The position numbers were made by a program, and so were the translations under genes. A stretch of 64,000 nt of DNA. Origin: Magnolia sinica. Its lineage: Eukaryota > Streptophyta > Magnoliopsida > Magnoliales > Magnoliaceae. Numbering within the stretch: position 1 is the first letter of the stretch; each line of letters begins with the position of its first letter. The notes under the pieces were generated by a model, which was given only the letters and a program-made list of their open reading frames with translations, ran no database searches and was not told where the DNA came from. The stretch spans positions 21,736,001 through 21,800,000 of the forward strand of contig NC_080574.1 of the NCBI RefSeq assembly GCF_029962835.1. Direction: 5' to 3'. Positions 46,092 through 56,768 of this stretch are shown here, in pieces.

Positions 46092-46971
46092 TGTTGATGC
46101 AGTTTCTGGCTCACCCCCTTTGCTACTCTCGAACAACTGCATAGGAAGAGGGCAAAGGAGACCCTGGCTAATGCAGGAGACCCTCCAATGCCAAAGTCAG
46201 GCTTGGAATCTAGGTCTAACTGTTTGGTAAGGGTTTAAGGGTGAGAATGTGTGCATACCTTTCACCTTTAGGCGTCTCCTATTTATAGAGGAGATATGAT
46301 CCTGTGGTTTCGGGATCCTTCCCTAGAGGGGATTGATCGTTATCTAAGATGATCCCGAGATTTTAAATCTCCTAGATTTTCGGGATCGGAGGCTATCTTC
46401 CGAAGATCTTGGAAGACGGATCTTTAAGATCGAGCCAAGTCCTTGGCTCGGCTTTGAGTCAGACACGGTGGTGAGTGCCTAGTTGGGGACCGGCGTTGCT
46501 CGGTTCGACAAATCAGGATTCACCTCACTCGACCGTCGATTGTTTCTGTAGCGTCAGCTATATTTAGAAAGCTCATGCCAGCCTATTCGTGTGCTTGCCA
46601 TATTATGGTCGACCGATGGTGGCCGACCCTTAATCGGCTGAGGTACGGTCGATCTGTAATCGACCTATTTATTAACCAAAGACTACCTTGTGGCCGACCT
46701 AGAAAGTAGGTCGAACTAGGGTTGGGTCAAGGTATGATCGGTTCGTATCTTATCTATAATCGACCCATGGGTTAGGTCGGCATTATGTGGCCACTGAGGG
46801 GCTCTTTGAGTGTCCCTAAGGTTGCATCGGTCTCCTTGGAAGCCTCGCCTTTAGGCTCGCTAGACATATGGGCCTCGGTTAGACTTGACGCCTAAGGGAT
46901 CCGGGCCATGTCAGTAGAATTGATCCATTCCATAAGCTGACTTATCGACGTATCAGTTTTTTCCCCCAACA
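46092..46971 (-). repeat. 5' LTR of the Tat element (880 bp)
   Basis: Plus-strand ends tgttgatgcag ... cccccaaca, both TG/CA termini intact. Followed by the right target duplication tttgc. Confidence 0.93.
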
Positions 46972-47555
46972 TTTGCCATGGTCTATACTAGAATAGGTAT
47001 TGTGCAAGCAATAAGAGTAGTTAGTAAATATTCGACAAAGCCAAATAGAGTTTAGTAGATTGTTGTGAAGTGGATCATTCATTACTTGAAAGGTATTTCT
47101 GAGATGATTGTGTTATAATGGACAAAATTTAAAGTTGGTTGGGCTCATAGATGTATATTACACTGGAGATTCTGATTAAAAAAAAGATCCAGTGGTACGA
47201 TTAGTTGGATGTTGAGATTGCAGTTAGTGGTAGCCTTGTCCATTATAAGAGTAGAGTACATATCAGCTACATAAGCATGCAAGGAATGTTTTGTAGGAAA
47301 GATATTGTTGAAAAAAAATTAAAAATGAAGTAAAAATTGGTGGTGATTTATTGTGACAATTAAAGCGCATTACACTTGGCTAAGAATTTGATTTTTCATG
47401 CTCAAACTAAGAATATCAATATTCAATATCACTTTATTTGTGATGTGATGGAAGATAGACAAACTTATTGCAGAAGATTCATACCAATGACAATGTAACA
47501 AATAAAATGATGAAGCCTATTATAAGGGAGGAGTTTGTTTGGTGTAGGACTTCTT
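46972..47555 (+). pseudogene. copia RT/RNase H fragment, right part of the split element
   Basis: Continues the 20,225-20,556 fragment: A-M-V-Y-T-R, then V-V-K-W-I-I-H-Y-L-K-G, V-A-L-S (RNase H), A-C-K-E-C-F-V-G-K, and the C-terminal K-I-H-T-N-D-N-V plus F-V-W-C-R-T-S-F-R-L-V. Stops are frequent. The open frame 47,468-47,650 covers its last part and runs into non-coding DNA. Confidence 0.85.
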
Positions 47556-47986
47556 TTAGACTTGTTGTTATATACCTAATAATTAGTGACATTTGGACAA
47601 TTGTTATTGGGAGTGTTTTTGAGCTATTAGAGAAATTAGTCTTTAAATAGGAAAATGTTAAGGAGGTGACTGTATGCCACTAACACGTTTCTTGATAAAA
47701 GACGTTTCTCTCTCTCATCCCTTCAAGTGTACGCATGTTCATATGTATCTATGATGTAGTTCAATTTCACTAGGCTTCTTGTTATAGTCTCTCCATTTGT
47801 GTAATCTAAATAAGGAGAGCATGTGCAGAGAGTAAATTGTCATTCTTCTGTAGTATTCCTTAATGAAAAGTTCTTTTATAGAGAAAGAGTGTGAGAGAGG
47901 TAAGTCTTATATTTCAGTTTCTTTCGTGTCATAATGTCAAAATTTAAAAATAACAAATAGAAATACAAATTAAAAATTAAAAATCT
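47556..47986. other. Probable 3' flank or LTR of the copia remnant
   Basis: Follows the RNase H fragment and is A+T-rich. An LTR is expected here, but its mate is missing (the 5' part of the element is lost), so its borders cannot be set. No gene. Confidence 0.35.
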
Positions 47987-47994
47987 CTTGATTG

Positions 47995-48112
47995 TAGGGG
48001 TGTCAATGGGCCAGGTTTGGGCCTGAAAAATCAAAATTTTGAATAAGGTCAGCTGGCAAGAGTTCAAAATTCTGGCCAAGACTTACCCAAGCTTGACCCA
48101 TTGACAACCCTA
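47995..48112. mobile_element. hAT-type MITE (118 bp)
   Basis: Terminal inverted repeats taggggtgtcaatgggccagg and, from the right end inward, tagggttgtcaatgggtcaag. Flanked by cttgattg (47,987-47,994) and cctgattg (48,113-48,120), a 7-of-8 match to an 8-bp duplication as made by hAT transposases. It has no coding capacity and depended on an autonomous hAT element elsewhere. Confidence 0.85.
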
Positions 48113-48419
48113 CCTGATTGGCGTCAACTTATAATGCTATAACACCGGGGGCATTTTGGGCATGGGCTGACATGATTTTGAGGGTACACAAAGTGTGAAA
48201 ACGGGTCAGGTCCCGGGTTGTGACGACCATTCAAAATGTGTGGGGTACCGAGTTTTCCTATGGTATAAAGTTTTGCATCAATCGGGCGTCTCATTGGAAA
48301 GATCTCAAACGGATTGTGTAGGTAAACATAGGACTTAATTTGATAGCTAGATAGCTGGTCCGTATGGTTTGTAGGTGGTCTAGTCGTGGTTTTAATTGAC
48401 GGGACATATTTGCATGAAA
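48113..48419. other. Unassigned DNA
   Basis: No gene or repeat recognised; it precedes the AAP-upstream-like block. Confidence 0.4.
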
Positions 48420-48720
48420 GTGGGCTAAAGCGTAAGATTCAATGGACGGTTGGGAGTTCTTACAAGCATCATGGTGGGCGCCATCCACTTGTGGATGGGG
48501 CTGAAGGCGATCCGCCTTCTTGCAATTCTCGCTTCCAACTTTTACACAAGATATATTCCGCCAACACATCCACCATAGCATCTTGGAAGTACAATTGCTT
48601 TCGCATCATTAACTAACAATAGATATATTGTTAGTATAAGGGAATACCCACGCGGCTTAACCCGTAATCATTGAACGTTGGTCATTTGCCCATATAAGAA
48701 TTTTATTAAGTGGGCCACAC
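48420..48720. repeat. AAP upstream block without an AAP gene (third copy)
   Basis: Contains ggcgatccgccttcttgca, attgctttcgcatcattaac, acgcggcttaacccgtaatc and attgaacgttggtca in the same order as 7,190-7,400 and 56,170-56,390. No permease exon follows; the next DNA is unrelated. It is a remnant of another cassette copy. Confidence 0.65.
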
Positions 48721-48936
48721 ATGGTCATCAGCCTTAATTTAACTCTTGGATTATTCACATTAAGTGATTTTGTGAGCCGTCTACTACAGTTGTGATCATT
48801 ACAGATAGGTTTGGGGCGATATGCCTAAACCGTGGTCATCCCTATACATGGTTATTCAGATGAATATTAAAACCTATGACGTAGAGACTTGAGATAGGAG
48901 AAATATGATGAGTAAGCTTCTCCAGCTTTCTTTTTC

Positions 48937-48996
<60 letters not shown>

Positions 48997-49129
48997 AGTC
49001 CCTTCACTGACATAAATAAAGAAGCACTAATCTCATCGAAAGGTTTTCATGCATAAATCGAGCATCCTTGGCAGAATTCAACATCGATCGGGAATGTCTT
49101 CCTACCAAGTGCTTTACCACAATGTTCAT
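48721..49129. repeat. Intergenic DNA with (TA)n(TG)n microsatellite
   Basis: TA run 48,937-48,959 followed by a TG run to 48,993. The rest is unassigned, no gene seen. Confidence 0.6.
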
Positions 49130-49620
49130 GTTAAATCCACCATGATCACTAGGTGTTTCACCTCACTTTAACAGTAAGGCCCAAAAATCAGCTCAGTCCA
49201 TCATTCAGGTTAGCCATATGAAGGAAAACATTTGGAATAGAGATGCCCACCCTTAATATTTTACGTCCACTATGATGATTATATAAAATTCACTCCAGCT
49301 ATTAATGAAAGCTAAAATGTAAGCATTGAGACCAAAAGAAAAAAAAAAAAGAAGAAAGAAAAAAAAAAGGCCCATCCTTTATTCAGGTGAGCTACATGAA
49401 AGGAAGTAGTTTAGAGGGTGAGCATTATTGTTTACCTTTGATGGCTCACCTGAATCACAGATATGACTGATTTTTGAGCCATAAGGTTAAAATGGGGTGC
49501 GCACCATATAATTTGGGTGAATTTCACTTGGCATTGCTGTGAGGACCACCAATCGATGAAGTCAAGATCACCCTGCAATTCTATACTAATGTAATCCATG
49601 GGAATCAATGGTAACGAAAG
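49130..49620. repeat. Dispersed repeat family F2 (copy 1)
   Basis: Shares ordered phrases with 53,445-53,960: ggcccaaaaatcagctca / gggccaaacatcaactca, a gtggcc-type phrase with gaaggaaa, then tttcactt..catt and a final ccatgg.aatcaatgg. Its two halves partly mirror each other (tgagccatcaaagg against the reverse sense on the left). An A/G-rich run lies at 49,338-49,370. Confidence 0.55.
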
Positions 49621-49689
49621 AATCACGCCTAAAGCAAAATGCGTGATGTGGTAATTGGAATCCATTTTACCACAACCGTACGTTACGCA

Positions 49690-50360
49690 TTTACATTTTG
49701 CCTTGACTCTAATCAATGCCTTTATAGTATTATCTATTTATTAATTAATAAAAGAGAGAACATTCAAACTTCAAAGCCATGAGAAGCATAGAAGAATATA
49801 TCCCATTTTATTTGTTAGACGGTAAGGATTTGCTTTTAACGAGAAAGGGACGATTATGAGTGCTCTTTACCTATGTGTGGTTTCCTCATAAACAGCTGCG
49901 ACTAAGGACATAATTCATTTTTTTGGTATAAGAGAAATCAAAATATGAAAAGATAGAATTCCTTTTCAGTATAAAGAGAAAAACAACGGTTGCGGGTGAG
50001 TGGGGCACAGTTGCCAGCACTCCACACGTACGAAGGACTTTAAACGTTCATGGGTTGGGCCCAATCATACGGTGCCATGATCCAACAGATCAGCTGGTGT
50101 GGCACACATTTGTAGACTTGGACGCAGACAATCCACTGTCATTTTCAAGTACGCATTTTCTTTTACATGTTTACCCACCTAATGGACGAACGGCCCTGAT
50201 TTTCAGTCTGAAATGCATATTGGTCAGATTTTGACCTTGCACACATGGCCCACTAACATTAGAACACGTGTGCCCAAGAGCAGGATCTTATCCCACTAGC
50301 CTTTAGCAGTTGTTTTTATTCTAAATAGAAATCAGAACCCACGACCGGTTGAAAGTTAGC
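49690..50360. repeat. Duplicated flank unit (copy 2 of 3)
   Basis: From gactctaatcaatgcc through ttatctatttattaatta, ggtataagagaaatc, gagtgagtggggcacagttg, ggtgccatgatccaacagatc to gaacccacgaccggttgaaag. Matches 4,070-5,300 (without the F1 insertion) and 54,010-54,780. Confidence 0.7.
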
Positions 50361-50514
50361 TTTTAGAATACGCATGACCCACCTCGGAAGCCGATTGGCT
50401 GGTGTAGCACACACCAGCGATATAGCTGATGTGGGTACGTGTCAAGCGAAGACGACCGCTAACGCTCCTCGAGCTCCGACTTGTACGAACGGTTCAAAGG
50501 ATATCAAAGTTACC
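50361..50514. other. Unassigned spacer
   Basis: Short stretch with no recognised gene or repeat. Confidence 0.3.
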
Positions 50515-50925
50515 TGGGCCCCTCAATGATGTATTTATCATATCTACACCGTTCATTTATTTTCCAAGATCATTTTAGAGCATGAGACAAAAAATGAATC
50601 ATATCTGAAGCTCAATTGGACCACACCACAAACAGCAGCAGAATAGTGATATTCACCGTTAAAACATTCGTAGGCGCACCATAACGTTTATCTTCCATCC
50701 GATCCATTCATAAAGTTACAAAGACCTGGATGAAGAGGAAAACCAAATATTATATTGATCCAAAATTTCTATGACCCCAAAAGGGTCTCAATGGTAGACG
50801 TACAATCCCCACTGCTTCTTCAAGTGTAGTCCACTTAAGACGAGCCCGCAAAATGGATGGATGGTTTGGATATAACACATAACTCATTATCAGACCCACG
50901 GAACTTGCTAACGTCAATACACCAG
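50515..50925. repeat. Foldback repeat F1 (copy 4)
   Basis: From ctcaatgatgtatttatcat to ataacacataactcattatc, with ttggaccacaccaca and gacctggatgaagagg. The outer parts are reverse complements. Confidence 0.7.
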
Positions 50926-51054
50926 CTATGTTGCTGGTGTGTGGTCCACCAGCCAATCCGCTTCCGTCTGCCTCATGCAACCGGTCAGAGGTGGGCGCGG
51001 TTTAGACACTGACAAGGTCAGCAGCCAAATCGCTACTGAAGTGGTGTCACCAGA

Positions 51055-51490
51055 TTCTGTGAACCCCACCACGATGCATGTGCTGTACCCACACCGTTCA
51101 TCCATTTGGAGAGATCTTTTTATAGTAGGAGAAAAGAAATGAGATACATCTAAAGTTCAAGTGAACCCCGCAATAAAAAACAGTGGGAACAGTGACATCC
51201 ACCATTCAAACTTCTCAAGGGCTACCGAAGTTTCCGATGAAGCTGGTATTTTTGTTTTCACTTCATTTATTTCTATGTTAACTTATGAATAGGATTGATC
51301 AAAAAAATATATCATGGTGGGCCCTATAAATGTTTCAACGGAGGGTGTGACTGATCCCACGGTTTTCTGTAGTGGGTCCACTTGAACTTTAGAACTATCT
51401 CGTTCTTTTTCTCATTCCATAAAATTATCTCTAAAACTGGTTTGACTCTATGAATACAACCCATGCATCATGGTGGGTCTAAAGAGTTTG
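51055..51490. repeat. Foldback repeat F1 (copy 5)
   Basis: From accccaccacgatgcatgtg to acccatgcatcatggtgggt; the two ends are clear inverted repeats. It is bounded on both sides by related phrases (cgctactgaagtggtg, 51,032-51,047; acttcagtagcgactga, 51,500-51,516) that are also inverted, suggesting a larger foldback of about 500 bp. Confidence 0.7.
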
Positions 51491-51539
51491 TTGATGTCAC
51501 TTCAGTAGCGACTGACCTAGTCCGTATGTAATTGGCGTC

Positions 51540-51630
51540 CATCAGAGATGTACTGCAGGCGATCCGCAACGATTGCTGGTTAAGCCACGTTTACATTCCT
51601 TTGTACCTGGTGGAAAATACTGGACGTGGA

Positions 51631-51690
<60 letters not shown>
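51540..51690. repeat. Short AAP-upstream-like piece and (TA)n run
   Basis: gattgctggttaagccacgt and ttcctttgtacctggtggaa recall 55,690-55,735. They are followed by about 28 TA units (51,634-51,690), interrupted once by tg. Confidence 0.65.
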
Positions 51691-51734
51691 GTTGTGTGTG
51701 TTTTCTCACACACGTTTACCTATTTTTCTAAAAC

Positions 51735-52060
51735 AAGGGGGATTTAAATGTACGGGTTGACCTATCATAAGATAACAATGATGATTAAATGCCCACTGTT
51801 AAAAACTTACTAAGGCTCATTGTAATGTTTATTTGTCATATAACCAAGTCATATATACCTCAATGAAGAGAAAACACAAATATCAACTCAAAATAAAACT
51901 TTTGTGGCTCCTAGCAAGTTTTTAGTGGTGAATATTATTAAATCACCCTCTCTTGTAGTGTGGTTCATATCAAATTTGTATCTACCTTATTCTTGGGTTC
52001 ACACTATAAAATAGTCTTAAAAAATGGGTGGAAGGCACATATAGGGAAAAGGGATTGGTT
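51735..52060. repeat. Foldback repeat F1 (partial)
   Basis: F1 core phrases: atgcccactgttaaaaactt, aatgttatttgtcat-like, tgtagtgtggttcat. The edges are decayed. 52,061-52,289 after it is unassigned. Confidence 0.5.
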
Positions 52061-52289
52061 ATTTCCCCTACCATTAGCCAATGGCTGGTGGTTGATGTTC
52101 TATGGGCCCTACCATGATTTGTGTTTCAACCGTAACTAAATTAAAATATGGAGATGGTAAATTTTAAAACTTTGCGATGGTTTTCAACCTTCCCTGATTA
52201 TTTGCGATGCCCTATTTAGCCACGGTTGAAAACCATTCTTAAACCATTAATAGGAATTTTGGTGTAGTGTATGTGATTCAAGTAGAATA

Positions 52290-52604
52290 TATGATTGAAA
52301 ATAGTATGTAGGAGCATCCCTCTCCCAACTATTTATATTCACATGGCCAACTTTAATCATGGACGAGGCTTATTTTTGAGTTCTACAATTAAAATAAGAT
52401 GAAGCACCTGCTGATATGGGTGGATTTCACTTAAACATCACACTAAGGCTCACCAATTCATAATGTCAATTTTTTTGTCATTTTCATGCAAAACTCTCCT
52501 TTCACTAAACTCAACAATGCCTTAAAAATTCTTAAACATGGACTATAGTGATGTTTATGTAAAATCCATCCTTTCACTAAACCCACCCATGCCTTAAAAA
52601 TTCC
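52290..52604. repeat. F2-like repeat and local tandem units
   Basis: 52,330-52,470 resembles the right half of F2. From 52,490 a unit of about 80 bases (cctttcactaaac ... cttaaaaattc.taaacat) is repeated; it continues at 53,332 after the R7 insertion. Confidence 0.6.
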
Positions 52605-52612
52605 TAAACATC

Positions 52613-53331
52613 GATGTAGAGAGGGTCGAGGACAGTTTCATGGCCAAGACGGATCAAAAAAGGTCCAATCGAAGGCACAAGTGATTCAGACCGTCGGACC
52701 TTAAATCAGGTGTATTTCGTAATCCGAAATAAGTTATCAGACGTAAAATATATGATTTTGGAGTAGAACAAGCTAATTTAGCCACCCAACCCGACATAAC
52801 GCAAGCCGGATTTGTGAAATACCACCAGATCGACGATCGTTTTCCTATTTTAATTCCATTTTTAATATAAATAGTAAGTTTTAGTTTGATTATAACTCTT
52901 TATCCATTGGGCTTTAGGAGTTGCGCCCAACGCAAAAAGAGCTTAGAATAATTAGGAGAACAGCTTGGTGAAGCCAAATAGGACACTTACTATTTTTGGC
53001 CGAGAACCTTGCGCACTAGTAGACATCACGACCATCTATAAATAGTAAGTTTATTATTTTATAGTAACTTGCGAATTCTAAGAGTTTTAGTTATAGTTTG
53101 ATTTTGATTTCCCTCCCATTGGTTGGTATGTATCCTTATTTAAAGGGTTGTGAACTCATTTATTTTTTACATCAATTAATTTACGTATTTATTATAATTT
53201 ATTTTTATTTTCTTGTTTTCTTTTCTCATGGATTCGAGAAGTCTCTGTGAGGAGTCCAAAGAAGTTCCATAAATTCGGAACAGTTATCCTCCTGAGGAAG
53301 ACGGTGCTCGACCTCATGTCCTCCCCTGTGT
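52613..53331 (+). mobile_element. 0.7-kb insertion of repeat family R7 (plus orientation)
   Basis: Starts gatgtagagagggtcgagg and ends cctcccctgtgt. Flanked by taaacatc (52,605-52,612) and taaacatg (53,332-53,339), 7 of 8 identical. The local tandem unit shows the uninterrupted site (aaattcataaacatggacc at 53,396-53,414). Aligns with the reverse of 18,637-19,332. A TATTTAAAG-like motif is at about 53,137. No protein motif found. Confidence 0.8.
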
Positions 53332-53444
53332 TAAACATGGACCACAATGATGTTAATGTAAAATCCATTCTTTCACTAAACCCATTCATACCTTAAAAAT
53401 TCATAAACATGGACCACAATGATGTTTACTTAAAATCCATCCCA

Positions 53445-53960
53445 ACACCAGGTGCATATCACTTCATTTTAGCCACCGGGCCAAACATCAACTCACTTTT
53501 TTTATTCAGATGGGCCATACGAAGGAAAGCAGTAACACTCACCCTCTAAACTGTTTCCTTTAATGTGACCCACTTATATTAAAGGTGTGCCTGATTTTAT
53601 TTTATTTTATCTTGCTGTCCCATTTTAGCTTTGCATCCAACGGTTGGAGTGAATTTCATATAATCATTATAGTGGGCCCTAAAAAAAGAATGGGAGTCTT
53701 CCTCCCACTTATTTCCCTATGTATGGCCCACTAGAATCACGGACAAGGCTTATTTTTGGGTGATATGACCATAATGAGGTGGCACATCACGTGATGGGGA
53801 TGGATTTCACTTAAGCATCCTTGAGGGCCCCACCAATTGTTGTAGTCAAGCCCACCGTGTAATTTTATGCTGACATAATTCATGGAATCAATGGTGATGA
53901 AATAATTAATAGAATCACACCAATAGCCGAGAGAAGCAAAATGCATGAGTGGTAATGCGA
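53445..53960. repeat. Dispersed repeat family F2 (copy 2)
   Basis: Related to 49,130-49,620. Contains gggccaaacatcaactcac, gaatttcatataatcattat, and ggatttcacttaagcatcc. Confidence 0.55.
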
Positions 53961-54440
53961 ATCCATTTTACCAACATAGTACGTCTTTTCATATTCATTT
54001 ACTTTTTGGCTTTAGTCTAACCAATGTCTTGAGAGCATTATCTATTTATTAATTCATGAAAGAGAGAACATTCAAATTTTGAAGTCGTGGAGAGAACGGA
54101 AGAATATATCCCATGGTGATGAAAGAATTAATAGAATCACACCAATAGCCGAGAGAAGTAAAATGCAAGAGTGGTAATGCGAATCCATTTTACCAACGCC
54201 GAGCGTCTTTTCAAATTCATTTACTTTTTAGCTTGAGTCTAACCAATGTCTTGAGAGCAGTATCTATTTGATGAAAGAATTAATAGCATCACGCCAATAG
54301 CCAAGAGAAGCAAAAAGCATGAGTGGTAATGCGAATCCATTTTACCACCACCGTACCTCTTTTTAAATTCATTTACTTTCGTCTTGAGAGCATTATATAT
54401 TTATTAATTCATGAAGGAGAGAACATTCAAATTTCGAGGT
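53900..54440. repeat. Locally triplicated segment
   Basis: gcgaatccattttacca occurs at 53,958, 54,179 and 54,333 (spacings about 221 and 154), each preceded by aatagaatcac or aatagcatcac and gccgagagaagtaaaa-like phrases. The third unit passes into the duplicated flank unit. Confidence 0.75.
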
Positions 54441-54785
54441 CCCGGAGAAAAGCAATGGTTGCGAGTGAGCGGGACACAGTTGCCAGCACTCCACACGTAT
54501 GAAAGACCTTAGACATTCATGAGATGGTCCCAATCACATGGTGCCATGATCCAATAGATCAGCTGGTGTGGCACACATTTGTAGACTTGGATGCAGACAA
54601 TCCACTATTATTTTCAACCATGTATTTTCTGTTACACGTTTGCCCACCTAATGGACGAACGGTCCTGATATTCGGGCTGAAATATACGCTATGGTGTAGC
54701 CGAGATCTTGACTCTGCACACGTGCCCCACTAGCACCATAACACGTGTGCCCAAGAATAAGATTCTGGTGGACGTGGATTGCTTC
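54441..54785. repeat. Duplicated flank unit (copy 3 of 3)
   Basis: gcgggacacagttgccagca, gtgccatgatccaatagatc, gtagacttggatgcagaca and caccataacacgtgtgccc match copy 2 nearly word for word. Upstream of AAP copy 3. Confidence 0.7.
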
Positions 54786-54789
54786 TGAT

Positions 54790-55070
54790 AGGAAGCTTAG
54801 GTGGGCTCACTATGATGTTTGTCCAAAATTAACCCTCTATTTATATTCCATTCATACCATTGGTAAAGTTATTCCTACCGATGAAACAAAAGTATTACCT
54901 TGATCCAAAAATCTGTGGTCCCATAAATGTTTTAACGATGGATATTTAATTTCACTATTTCCTATATATCATACAGCAACTTGAATTATCTACCTCATAT
55001 TTTGGACATGTCCTTGACATGGTCTGACAAATTAGATGGGTGGGTGGATTCCTAACAAACATCGGTGTGG
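54790..55070. repeat. Foldback repeat F1 (partial)
   Basis: Middle and right half of F1: gtgggctcactatgatgttt, ttgatccaaaaatctgtggt. Confidence 0.5.
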
Positions 55071-55104
55071 GCCACACCGCAGGAAATTCCACTTGCAGGT
55101 TGTG

Positions 55105-55530
55105 GCAGGCTATCTTAGGTGGGGCCACCATGAACTTTATGAGAAATCCACCATATTCATCTCTTTATTTTTTGGATCATTTTAGGTCGTGGGCCAAAAA
55201 TGAGCCGCATCCAATACTCAAATGTGCCAAAAGCCCAAGGATTGAGTGTCCCTAGTGAAAATATTCATGAGGCCACAGAAGTTTTGAATAAGGTTAATAA
55301 ATTTTTTTTTTCAGTTCATCTAAGTAGGAATGACATTACCAATAGTATGGAAGGCACATAAACATCACTATCCACCTAGGGAGGCTTCATGTGTAGAAAT
55401 TTCCCTTCCTATCTTTTCCTTTAGTGCAGCCCATTTGAGTCTTGGATACTTCTCATGTCTCATATCTTAAAATGAGCTCACAAAACAGGTGAATGGAGTA
55501 CATTTCCAACAAACTTTGGCCTGACCTAGG
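55105..55530. repeat. Foldback repeat F1 (copy 6)
   Basis: From ggtggggccaccatgaactt, with ggatcattttaggtcgtggg, to the right half with cttaaaatgagctcacaaaa. Confidence 0.6.
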
Positions 55531-55920
55531 TTTCCAGCACAGGAACTTCGTGCAAAAGGGTGTTGCAGGAAATCCGCGTCCATTGTTTTTATACTAACGA
55601 GCAATCAAATCTCACAACGGGTTAGTAAGTTAGCTTAGCACACAACCGGACTGAGGTGTCGCAAGCGATAAGTGCTGATGGAATTACCAACGAACAACTA
55701 TTCAAGCCACGTGTACATTTCCTTGTACCTGATGGAAAATGCTATCTATTATTAGTATCTTTGCATCTGATGGAAAATGCTATCGATTATTAGTAAATGA
55801 AGAGAAAACAACCTAACTTTAAAGAAGATACTCGGCGGTTGGAAGGATCTTAGGAATAGATCTTATGCAACTGTTGCCGTGAGAAAAGCAAGAAGGTGGA
55901 TTGCCTACAACTCCCCGCCA
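55531..55920. repeat. AAP distal upstream DNA with a short duplication
   Basis: gatggaaaatgctatc is present twice (55,731 and 55,779) with the following tattattagta. acgtgtacatttccttgtac resembles 51,580-51,610. No gene. Confidence 0.5.
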
Positions 55921-56500
55921 CCACATTTGTTTATATTCCATCCAAACCGTTCATAAGCCCATTCTCATTGGCATGAACTAAAAACACACAAAATATTATC
56001 CAGATGATGGCCCCAGGAATGTTTGAACGGTGGACGTTCAATCCCCACTTTTTCCTGTTATGTATCCCACTTAAGTTTTGGATCTGCCACGTCCTAAAAT
56101 CATCTGATAAAAACAGATTGACGGAGTGGATTTCTCACAAACATCACGGTGAGTTCCACATGGCTTCCAACTGCGGTCGGCGTCGTCAGCAATCCACCTT
56201 CATGCGTTTCTCCGTCGCGACCTTTAGATGAGGTCCTATTCCTTAAGATCGACTCCTTCAGTGCTTCCGACCTAGTATAGTGGAATTTCGATTGCTTTCT
56301 CTTCATTAACTAATAATAGATTTATTCTCCATCAAGTTGAAGGGATAGTACACGTGGCTTAACCAGCCATCGTTGAACGTTGGTCACTTCATGAACGCAG
56401 ATCGAGGTGGGCCTCATGGTCAATGTCGAACCCACTTGTCTGGATCGCAGCTAATCCGCATCCCGGTCATTCCATGAAATCCGATTGCTTGCGCTAAGAT
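55921..56500. repeat. F1 half element and AAP copy 3 upstream block
   Basis: 55,925-56,165 matches the F1 half at 6,930-7,180; 56,166-56,500 matches 7,181-7,468 (acgtggcttaaccagccatc, acttacaacaggttgtgat). This order shows the arrangement before the copia insertion at copy 1. Confidence 0.65.
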
Positions 56501-56768
56501 AACTTACAACAGGTTGTGATATCTGATATAATAAAAACAAGCAGGCACGTGAGACAGGCTGCATTTAAGTTAGCCAACAACCCATAAAAAGATATATAAC
56601 TCCAATCTTTCAAGGAAACAAAAAAACAAAAACCAAATGCTTTAGGGCTACGGAGGGAACCTATTCACTGCCTATACATAGGAGATGAGGATTACAAGAC
56701 TATCCACACCCATCACTAGTCCTTGCACCTCTCTCTTTCTCTGTCACAATCTACTGTGGTTGGGAGAA
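56501..56768 (+). promoter_or_regulatory. Proximal upstream region of AAP copy 3
   Basis: Continuous with the block above and matching 14,436-14,674 (aaaaacaagcaggcacgtga, ccatcactagtccttgcacc, gagaaatgg). TATA-like tatacata at about 56,673. Confidence 0.5.

Larger units (their letters stand above)
20557..46971 (-). mobile_element. Tat-type Ty3/gypsy retrotransposon with nested insertions and antisense ORF region
   Basis: 880-bp LTRs at both ends and a perfect tttgc target duplication (20,552-20,556 and 46,972-46,976). On the minus strand from right to left: 5' LTR, PBS region, gag, protease, RT, RNase H, a second (archaeal-type) RNase H, integrase, an antisense ORF region on the plus strand, polypurine tract, 3' LTR. 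Dual RNase H and an antisense ORF next to the 3' LTR are known marks of the Tat/Retand-Ogre group. RT is broken by two long solo LTRs (27,019-31,875 and 32,247-43,500). Without those two insertions the element is about 10.3 kb. Inactive. Confidence 0.9.
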
